Assembly (NCBI GenBank): GCA_022836915.1
Contig: CP094668.1
Coordinates: 6,448,001 to 6,512,000 of the forward strand
Source: Paenibacillus sp. OVF10
Lineage (GTDB): Bacteria > Bacillota > Bacilli > Paenibacillales > Paenibacillaceae
Reading direction: 5' to 3'
Length of the DNA: 64,000 nucleotides
This document shows, piece after piece, positions 55,255 to 62,911 of this stretch. The first letter of the stretch is position 1. Each line of letters starts with the position of its first letter. The notes beneath the pieces were generated by a model. The model had not been told where the DNA came from. It did no database searches and worked only from the letters and a program-made list of their open reading frames with translations. A program made the position numbers and the translations under genes.

Positions 55255-56668
55255 CTAGAGTTGAAGCTCTCCTGTTACCAGTTTGTCAGCCAAATGTCCA
55301 AAATCCAGAGCGACCTTGCCGAGTTCACCTGCAATTCGCCGACACAGAATGACCGCCGGAATTCCCGCCGCCACCAACGCGATATCAAAAGCATGTTCTG
55401 CGGTTTGTTGCATCACCCTCGGTATATCCATAACTCCTGCCACAGAACCAATGATGCCTGTGACATGAATCCCCCGGTTATGCAGCAGTGCCGCAAGCTC
55501 TGGTGCCTGGCTGCCTATGAGCAGAACCCGCCGTCCTTGCAGCAAGGGCAACACCAGGCCGGACTGATGCAGACTGTAATTGATCGTGGAACTGGTCAAT
55601 TTCAGCCGGGACCAGTCGATCCCGAAGTAGCGCAATACCGGGAATAACAGCCCCTGGAATGTCGGCGCCCGCGAGATCGGCACGCCAACCCAGTCGGCGG
55701 CCTGTATGGCTTCCGCAAGCATCGCGCGGATGTCGGGGTTGAGCATGGCACCCCTGCATAGGGCAGAAACGGTGCCAGCTCCTGCACTTCCTGGCCTGGC
55801 AGCACCGTATCGGCTGCCAGCGTGAGCAGTTCGCCATCTCCGAGGCGAACGACAGACAAGGGGCGCTGCGCATCCAGCGCCGCCGTGATGTGTCCAGCCA
55901 TCTCATGCGGGCTGGACAGCCGGGTCAGGCTGGGCGCGTATTGGCGGAATCCCGCCGCGATCAGATCTGCTGCCGCCACGGCAGGCAGAATGTGATCCGG
56001 CGGGATGTGCTGCGCCACCAGCGCCTCCCCGCCGGCGAATACGCCGTCGCGGTAGCCCTCGGCGTAGCCGCCGGGCACGGCCTCCGCCTGCACTGCGTGC
56101 TCCGCGGGCGGAGGCGGCAAACCCTTCGCGCTGCCCGCCTTCGCGCCGGCAGCGCCTCCCCCGCGGGGGCGACACCCTTCGGGTGTGTCGCCTGGCGCGG
56201 TGCGGGGCCAGCACCGCTGGCAGGCATCGCCTGTGGCGTGCTGGCTTGCGGTGCTGGCATGGGCGCACGGCGCATCGCCGTGCGCTGCTTGGCGCGGGCA
56301 GCGGCACGCCGGCCCCGTGCTGATGCAGGCCTACGCCAAGCAGTGGCCTGGCGCAGACCGGCTTTGCCTTTGCCGGTGCGGCTGGCTTTTGCCGCTTTGC
56401 TCGCGCTCGCAGAGCCAGCTTTGCCTGCTCTGCCAACAACACTGCCTGTGCTGCTCGCTTTCCTTGCACGGACCTTATGCGATGCGCCGGCAGATGTACC
56501 CGCTTTGGTCAGGGTACTACGTTTCCCTGACTTCACACCTCTGACTCCAGCAGACCCTGTATCTGCTGCTGCCGGAGTGCCACTGCCCATAAATACGGCC
56601 GGGTGGATGCCCCGGGGTTTACCTGACACGGTGGCCCTAGCAGCCCCGTTGCGTGTCACTACTCTCAC
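55255..56668 (-). CDS. GT-D fold glycosyltransferase with long Ala/Lys/Arg-rich N-terminal tail, two frameshifts
   Basis: 471 residues after repair. GTG 56668 (GGAGGG upstream) opens a tail of about 190 residues rich in Ala, Lys, Arg, Gly and Ser (VRARKASSTGS, GKAGSASASKAAKASRTGKG, ARGRRAAARAKQR). Gly-led tetrapeptides GYAE, GYRD and GVFA follow near residue 200. The catalytic part has SVVRLGDGELLTLAADTVLP, the DGE motif of GT-D enzymes, then VPISRAPTFQGLLFPVLRYF and GLVLPLLQGRRVLLIGSQAP. Repairs: one base in 56158-56169 and one in the CCCC run 55751-55754. The tail region is far more GC-rich than the rest of the window. Confidence 0.75.
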
Positions 56669-56712
56669 GCCATTCCCTCCTTTGGCATGCACGAGGATTG
56701 TCGCTGCGCAAA

Positions 56713-56741
56713 GCGCCGGAGCATCCTTCCAGCTCCGGCGC
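56713..56741 (-). terminator. GC-rich hairpin between the nucleotidyltransferase and GT-D genes
   Basis: Perfect 10-bp stem GCGCCGGAGC / GCTCCGGCGC with a 9-base loop, followed by only TTTG on the minus strand. It probably attenuates rather than ends transcription. Confidence 0.5.
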
Positions 56742-56796
56742 AGAGTGTTCTGCTCCCATGGGGCACCGCACAGCGGCAGCATCAGTCGCATATATT

Positions 56797-57528
56797 TTAG
56801 GGCAATTGTCCTTTCATACGGACAGCTGCTTCCTGAAGGGATTCAAATGTACCTGCATCACTCCAGTATTTCTGCAAAATGTCGTATTCCAGCCCTCCAG
56901 CAGATGCGTAGTGATTATTCACATCCGTAATTTCAAGTTCTCCGCGCGCAGACGGCGCAATGTTGCGAATCAGGTTAAATACATGATCGTCATACATGTA
57001 TATGCCCGTCACACAATAAGAGGTTTTCGGCTGGCTTGGCTTCTCCTCAATGTACGAGATTCGCTCTGGATGCTTTGGATCAAAAACAGGCACCCCGTAA
57101 CGTCGTGCATCATCCACCTCTTTGAGCAGAACTCGCGCTGTACCAGCAGGCTGCTGCATGTAACGGTCCACATAAGGCTTCAGATCATCGCTGAAGAGAT
57201 TATCACCGAGAAGCACTACAAATTTTTCGCCAGGAAGAATAAAGGAAGTTGCCAGGTCCAATGCTTCTGCAATCCCGCCTGCCTTTTCCTGAATGCGATA
57301 AGTCAACTTCACCCCATGATCCGCTCCGCCACCAAGATACTCTGTGTATAAGCCGGCGGAATGTTTGTTGATCACAATCAATAGTTCATCAATGCCTGCC
57401 TGGCGGAGCCTGTCGATGCCATACATAATCATCGGATGTTTACCGACTGGAAGCAGATGTTTGTTAATGAGCCGGGTCAGCGGATACAGTCTAGTTCCTG
57501 TTCCGCCGGCAAGAATTACACCTTTCAT
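56797..57528 (-). CDS. Sugar-1-phosphate nucleotidyltransferase (RmlA/SpsI-like)
   Basis: 243-residue enzyme that activates a hexose-1-phosphate, usually glucose-1-phosphate with dTTP. Signature MKGVILAGGTGTRLYPLTRL, then NKHLLPVGKHPMIMYGIDRL, VVLLGDNLFSDDLKPYV (GDN site), YGVPVFDPKHPERISYIEEK and GIYMYDDHVFNLIRNI. It is slightly shorter than RmlA (about 290), as is SpsI of the Bacillus subtilis spore polysaccharide cluster. No rmlB or rmlC is present in the window. It overlaps the stop of the upstream GT2 gene by 4 bases. Confidence 0.88.
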   Translation of the reverse strand: MKGVILAGGTGTRLYPLTRLINKHLLPVGKHPMIMYGIDRLRQAGIDELLIVINKHSAGLYTEYLGGGADHGVKLTYRIQEKAGGIAEALDLATSFILPGEKFVVLLGDNLFSDDLKPYVDRYMQQPAGTARVLLKEVDDARRYGVPVFDPKHPERISYIEEKPSQPKTSYCVTGIYMYDDHVFNLIRNIAPSARGELEITDVNNHYASAGGLEYDILQKYWSDAGTFESLQEAAVRMKGQLP

Positions 57529-58297
57529 TCCACGTTCCCTCCTTCATCGGATATGTCCATATATTCAAGCGGATCGACATGCCATTTGTTCATAAAAATC
57601 GAACGATTACGCTCAAGCAGCTGTTTCCACGCTACCGGATCTGTCTTCTGGAAGCTGGCACTTCCCTGATGATGCACGAGAACATCTCCACATACCAGCA
57701 GGCGATATCCCTGCAATCTTGCTCTATAACAATAATCGTCATCCTCATAGTGTCCCGGAGAATATGCCTCGTCAAGCAGTCCAACCGATTCCACGACATC
57801 TCGTTTCATCAGCATGCACAGACCAACGATCCGGCGTACTTCCTCCACCTTGAAGAATCCGCAATATTATTGGAATTGGCCAACTCCTGAAAATGTTCCA
57901 TATCCCGAAACTGCAGTTCAATCTGCTGGATGCCGCTTGCATAATTCGTAACAGGACCCGTGATCCCAATACTTGCGTCACTGTACAGAGCCGTTCGCAG
58001 GTTCTCCAACCAACGGGGCGTGACCGTAACATCATTGTTCAACAGCAACAGCTCATCCCCGCAAGCTGCACGAAGTCCAGCGTTACACGCTGCCGGAAAC
58101 CCCCGATTGTCCGGGAACCTTACAAATCGAATTCGCTCCAGCGCACAATATTCAGCCGTTCCATCCGTCGAACCGTTATCTACCACGATAATTTCATATG
58201 ACGCAGGATCGCCCGAGTATTGACGTATGGCATCGATGCAGGGCCTGATCAGATCCAGACCATTGTAAGTTGGGATAATCATACTCGTCAGTGTCAT
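57525..58297 (-). CDS. Glycosyltransferase family 2, frameshifted
   Basis: 257-residue GT-A transferase. It starts MTLTSMIIPTYNGLDLIRPC. EIIVVDNGSTDGTAEYCAL, LLLLNNDVTVTPRWLENLRT and GITGPVTNYASGIQQIELQF resemble the GT2 at 53466. One base missing at 57850-57851 separates these from VEEVRRIVGLCMLMKRDVVE and SPGHYEDDDYCYRARLQGYR. ATG 58297 has AGGAGG 9 bases upstream and overlaps the preceding stop (TAATG). It lacks the basic tail carried by its neighbours. Confidence 0.83.
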
Positions 58298-59409
58298 TAG
58301 GCGTTCCTCCTGTAAGCCACTTCTACACGGGAGAGTGTATGTGCCTGGGCTGGATTCCAACCTGTACCCAGCAATGTAGCCAGTGCCTCCAGATGATCTC
58401 CGATGATCAATTTGGCGACATCATTCCCACTTCCCGTGTTACCAGGACGCAACCGATTGGAACGAATAACATCCACCTGACTTGGTGCCGAGACGTTCAT
58501 TCCATGCTGAATAGCTAGACTTTGTGCCTTAGGTGGAACGGCCAGTGATGCTGGCTTCACGGTCTGAATCATACGACGAGATAATGCATGAGGCACGGCT
58601 GTCATGGAATTGGAACCAAGATCTGCCCTGCCTAATGTTCGGTTCAGATATGCTTTGATCCGGCTTACCTCATCCTGCCCGGCAAACGCAGGAAGCAAAG
58701 ACGTTAGATTATTCAACGCCACATCCTGTCCCTGATCAACCGCGAACAGAAAGGGTGCAAGCTGTTCAGCCGAGACGACCATATCTCCATCCACAAAAAG
58801 TACCGTCTCCGCATCCGTCATCTTGGCTCCAAGTGCCCGGCCCACATCATGTCCTGCCCGATCCGGTTCATAGATTACTGTAAGTCCCGGCTGCCTTAGT
58901 ACCTGCTTCAAACTGTCATCTGTCGTTCCATTCAGTACCACAATAATATCCGTCAGAGGCAACCGCTTTAGTTGCAATAACACCTGCCCCAGTGTGTGTT
59001 CCTCATTACAGGCACAGACAACGGCAGCAGCCGAATGACGAAGAGGTAGCGGCACGATCTGGAATGAATGTCCCGAGGCCTGAGTATAACCCTGCATAAA
59101 TGCCTTACCTGCCTTCAGAGCTAGCTCGAAGTTGTTTAGCTCCCCAACGTTCGCCGCGTGTGCATTCCACACGAGACGTGCGTGTTTTTCTGATACTGTG
59201 TTGTTTGCCTTTGCCTCGCTTCCTGCAACTTGCCCCGCTTTCCACATCAAGTGCAGATCTACTTGGCCAGACTTTACTCGGCTTCTTCTTGTTTTTTGAA
59301 TATCTACATGCTTCTTGTTCCTATGACGCTTGTTCATTACTGTTCTTCCTGCTGTCGTTTGTCTACTTGTTGTCCGCCTGCGGCGGGCAACCCCTGAACG
59401 TCCCTTCAT
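58297..59409 (-). CDS. Glycosyltransferase family 2 with basic N-terminal tail (a)
   Basis: 370 residues. Residues 1-45 are basic (MKGRSGVARRRRTTSRQTTAG, MNKRHRNKKH). A short helical stretch, LALKAGKAFMQGYTQASGHS, precedes the catalytic part: AAAVVCACNEEHTLGQVLLQ, DIIVVLNGTTDDSLKQVLRQ, HDVGRALGAKMTDAETVLFV and DGDMVVSAEQLAPFL (DXD-like). ATG 59409 has GGAGGTGAGG just upstream. It is paralogous to the next gene, with the same HDxGRxxGA, LFxDxD and C-terminal DH(L/M)xA segments. Confidence 0.85.
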   Translation of the reverse strand: MKGRSGVARRRRTTSRQTTAGRTVMNKRHRNKKHVDIQKTRRSRVKSGQVDLHLMWKAGQVAGSEAKANNTVSEKHARLVWNAHAANVGELNNFELALKAGKAFMQGYTQASGHSFQIVPLPLRHSAAAVVCACNEEHTLGQVLLQLKRLPLTDIIVVLNGTTDDSLKQVLRQPGLTVIYEPDRAGHDVGRALGAKMTDAETVLFVDGDMVVSAEQLAPFLFAVDQGQDVALNNLTSLLPAFAGQDEVSRIKAYLNRTLGRADLGSNSMTAVPHALSRRMIQTVKPASLAVPPKAQSLAIQHGMNVSAPSQVDVIRSNRLRPGNTGSGNDVAKLIIGDHLEALATLLGTGWNPAQAHTLSRVEVAYRRNA

Positions 59410-59450
59410 TTCCTCACCTCCAGCATGCTGCATCATCCGATGCGACATGC

Positions 59451-60406
59451 TTAACTCGCCAGGTTGCGAACACGTTTCAGATCGGTATAACCTCCGCGGG
59501 GACCGAGCGTATCCGTAATCCACTTGATCGCTGCCATATGATCATTGAGTACCACTTGACTTAGCGGATCAGATCCGCTTCGCTTTTTGATTCGTACTGC
59601 ATTCATTCTACCCACAGGTACGTGATGAACAGCGCGTACCCGAAGTCCGCCGATCACTGCCTTGGCTTGTGCGAGTGGCGGAACTTCCAGTGAGGATATC
59701 CCTATGACCTCAAGTCCTTTTCGGCTTATTGCATGTGGAATAGCTGTCATGGATGCCCCCGGAGATCGGATCTTGCAAGTATGGTGTTTAACATGTGTTT
59801 GGCCTCCACTACCGGATGAACGGGATGATGAGTGACCGGCCCATGGTAGTCGTTAAGCGCCACATCCGTTCCCTTCAGCACAGCCTTCACGTAAGGTGCA
59901 AGGTGCTCTGCGGGAATTGCGATATCGGCATCAGTAAATAACAATACCTCACCGCGCGCCTCCGCTGCGCCTACTTTTCGTCCTCCATCATGCCCCAGCG
60001 CTTCTGCATACGTGAGCACTCGTGCTCCAGCCCGTTTGGCTGCGTTAGCCGTACCATCTGTTGAACCATTCACAACGACAAGCACTTCAGCATCATGGCA
60101 TATCCGCAGCGCTTCACGTACAACTGCACCAATCTTTTTCTCCTCATTCATAGCAGGGATAATGACCGAGAGTATCGGTCGCTGAGAAACATCCCTGTGT
60201 GAAGGAGCATCACTCATGCCATTTTCCGCTCCATTCTCTACTCTATCCTCAGCCTGTGACATCAGCTGTTTGGATGGAATAACGAACGTATAGGCCTTTG
60301 TACCCTTTTTGTGTCCAGACTTCCATCTTCGTTTCTTCAGCACTGTTTTTCTTCGTGTCACATTGGATCGGGTTGCATAACGTGCTGTGGTACGGGTTTT
60401 GCGCAA
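59451..60406 (-). CDS. Glycosyltransferase family 2 with basic N-terminal tail (b), frameshifted
   Basis: About 318 residues. A basic head (RKTRTTARYATRSNVTRRKT, LKKRRWKSGHKKG) precedes the GT-A domain ILSVIIPAMNEEKKIGAVVR, EVLVVVNGSTDGTANAAKRA, YAEALGHDGGRKVGAAEARG and VLLFTDADIAIPAEHLAPYV. One base missing in the CCCCC run 59757-59761 splits it before SMTAIPHAISRKGLEVIG. I prefer TTG 60406 (GGGAGG 8 bases upstream) over ATG 60424. First gene of the second glycosylation operon; a sigma-K-like -10 lies about 50 bases upstream. Confidence 0.8.
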
Positions 60407-60455
60407 CAGTTTCACCTCCCGCATTCGATCATCGGCATGCCAAGGGAGTACACGT

Positions 60456-60464
60456 TATTCTATG
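60456..60464 (-). promoter_or_regulatory. Sigma-K-like -10 element
   Basis: Minus strand CATAGAATA fits the late mother-cell consensus CATANNNTA exactly, 50 bp before the first gene of the glycosylation operon. No matching -35 at normal spacing is obvious, so this is suggestive only. Confidence 0.4.
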
Positions 60465-61174
60465 TATTCGTGGAGCAGTGGAAACGGCGTTTGTCCTTGC
60501 ACTAAGCAGGTTCTCTCTGTGATCACGAGGGTACAGGCCTTGCTTTTAGACAAAATACGTCAAAATATGTGAAAAACGCTACCTCTCCCCTACTTCAGAC
60601 ACAATTTTAGCAAAAATCTAAATTTGTATCTTTTCCAAAGTTTTACATTGTGATAATATACGTTCCAAGCAGTTTTATTTACAAAAATAACCTTGTGGTG
60701 AACATAAGTTCCCATATATTTTTTAAATCAATTTATTGACCTTAGGTTGATTAGATTATGACCTCATTCGCAGAACCTGTTAAGCAGATACATTTTACTC
60801 TTGAGAGGAGTGATGCCGTTCAGAACACACTGCCTTTGTCATTTACGCAAACCCGGATTGAACACCCCAGTTTTCCGTGAACGTATCTTCTACCTGCGCA
60901 ATTGGACAACCCCGGCTTTCTGAAAGAGGAACACAATAGACGATTAAACCTTCGGGCTGAACTGAATAAACGGTTATCCTTTTCGTTTGGTGTCGTGCTT
61001 AACACTTCCCGAGCTAAGGCCAAGCCAATTTTGTTCCAATCGTTTCTTGTCTCATTCCACGCTTCAGGTTCAGCCCCACGCTCCGCGCTGCCCAAGTTGC
61101 AGACGGAATTCCAACCGAGACTGGCATGAACATTTTCCAACCAAAAAATAAGTTTAATAATGGGAGAGTTTACT
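60465..61174. other. Long intergenic region before the protease gene
   Basis: About 700 bases. The first half is AT-rich. A possible promoter TTGACC...TATGAC lies near 60740, but its 15-bp spacer is short. From 60800 to 61130 short frames exist on both strands, none with a convincing start, codon pattern or recognisable family. The region probably includes the untranslated leader of the protease gene. Confidence 0.5.
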
Positions 61175-62739
61175 ATGAAATTCGCTAAAGTTATGCCAAC
61201 AATTCTTGGAGGAGCTCTTTTGCTCGCTTCCGTATCCTCTGCTACTGCAGCTCCAGTGTCTGATCAATCCATTCCACTTCAGGCCCCTTATGCCTCTGAG
61301 GAGGGTATTCCATTGAACAGTGGAACAGATGACACCATCTTTAATTATCTTGGACAGCAGGAACAATTCCTGAATTCCGATGTGAAATCCCAGCTCAAAA
61401 TTGTCAAAAGAAACACAGATACATCTGGTGTAAGACACTTCCGCCTGAAACAGTATATTAAAGGTATCCCGGTTTATGGTGCAGAACAGACGGTCCACCT
61501 GGACAAAACCGGAGCCGTGAGCTCCGCACTTGGCGATCTTCCACCGATTGAAGAACAGGCCATTCCGAATGATGGTGTAGCCGAGATCAGCGGAGAAGAC
61601 GCGATCCGTATTGCAACCGAAGAAGCAACCTCCCGGATTGGAGAGCTTGGTGCCGCGGAAATCACACCTCAAGCTGAATTGAACATCTATCATCATGAAG
61701 AAGATGGTCAGACGTATCTGGTTTACATTACGGAAGTAAACGTACTGGAACCAGCCCTCTACGGACCAAATATTTCATTAACGCAGTGGATGGCAGTATC
61801 GTATCCCAGTTTGACCTCATTAACTTCGCCACCGGAACAGGTACAGGTGTGCTTGGAGATACCAAAACCCTGACAACCACCCAATCCGGCAGCACCTTCC
61901 AACTGAAAGACACCACTCGCGGCAATGGCATCCAAACGTACACGGCGAACAATGGCTCCTCACTGCCTGGTAGCTTGCTCACAGATTCGGATAATGTATG
62001 GACCGATCGTGCAGGTGTAGATGCTCACGCTCATGCGGCTGCTACGTATGATTTCTACAAAAACAAATTCAACCGTAACGGTATTAATGGTAACGGATTG
62101 TTGATCAGATCAACCGTGCACTACGGCTCCAATTACAATAACGCCTTCTGGAACGGGGCACAGATTGTCTTTGGTGACGGAGATGGAACGACTTTCCGAT
62201 CCCTGTCTGGTGATCTGGATGTTGTGGGGCATGAATTGACACATGGTGTTATTGAATATACAGCCAATCTGGAATATCGCAATGAACCAGGTGCACTCAA
62301 CGAAGCCTTTGCCGATATTTTCGGTAATACGATCCAAAACAAAAACTGGCTGCTCGGTGATGATATCTACACACCTAACATTCCAGGAGATGCGCTGCGA
62401 TCCCTCTCCAACCCTACATTGTATGGTCAACCTGACAAATACAGCGATCGCTACACAGGCACACAGGACAACGGCGGTGTTCATATCAACAGCGGTATCA
62501 TCAACAAAGCCTATTACCTTGCTGCTCAAGGCGGAACACATAATGGTGTGACTGTTACCGGAATCGGCCGGGATAAAGCGATTCAAATTTTCTACAGCAC
62601 ACTGGTGAACTACCTGACACCAACGTCCAAATTTGCCGCTGCCAAAACAGCTACCATCCAAGCAGCCAAAGATCTGTACGGAGCGAATTCTGCTGAAGCT
62701 ACTGCCATTACCAAAGCGTATCAAGCTGTAGGCCTGTAA
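61175..62739 (+). CDS. Secreted neutral metalloprotease, thermolysin family M4, frameshifted
   Basis: 521-residue preproenzyme (bacillolysin/NprE type). Signal peptide MKFAKVMPTILGGALLLASV ends near SSATAA. The FTP and PepSY propeptide follow (VKRNTDTSGVRHFRLKQYIK, AIRIATEEATSRIGELG). One base missing in the CCC run 61755-61757 separates it from YFINAVDGSIVSQFDLIN. In the mature enzyme HELTH (VVGHELTHGVIEYTANL) binds zinc with the Glu of NEAFADIFG, and GGVHINSGIINKAYYLAAQG holds the catalytic His. GGGAGAG lies 7 bases before ATG 61175. A terminator follows. Confidence 0.9.
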
Positions 62740-62841
62740 AATCTTATTTTATTGTGGTTGAACTTATAATGTACTCATCCTAATGGTAACGAAACGTTCA
62801 GACACCCCTCACCGTCCGAACGGATTAAGCTTATATCAACC

Positions 62842-62878
62842 AAAAGCGGTGTCCCGGACAACTCTGGACACCGCTTTT
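62842..62878. terminator. Bidirectional terminator
   Basis: Perfect 13-bp stem AAAAGCGGTGTCC / GGACACCGCTTTT with an 11-base loop, followed by GTCATTTTTG on the plus side; A's of the stem provide the T-run on the minus side. Confidence 0.85.
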
Positions 62879-62911
62879 GTCATTTTTGTATTACAGATAC
62901 AACAACCGGCA

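Noticed and set aside
55890..56930. Plus-strand frame of 346 residues in the GC-rich region
   Set aside because: Long open frames on both strands are expected in GC-rich low-complexity DNA; the minus strand encodes the GT-D tail with GGAGGG before the start.
56653..57351. Plus-strand frame of 232 residues opposite the nucleotidyltransferase
   Set aside because: It lies over a perfectly conserved RmlA-type gene, has a Cys/His-rich nonsense composition and lacks a ribosome site.
60820..61140. Possible small genes on either strand before the protease
   Set aside because: Frames need frameshift repair, have poor starts and show no recognisable or compositionally convincing protein.
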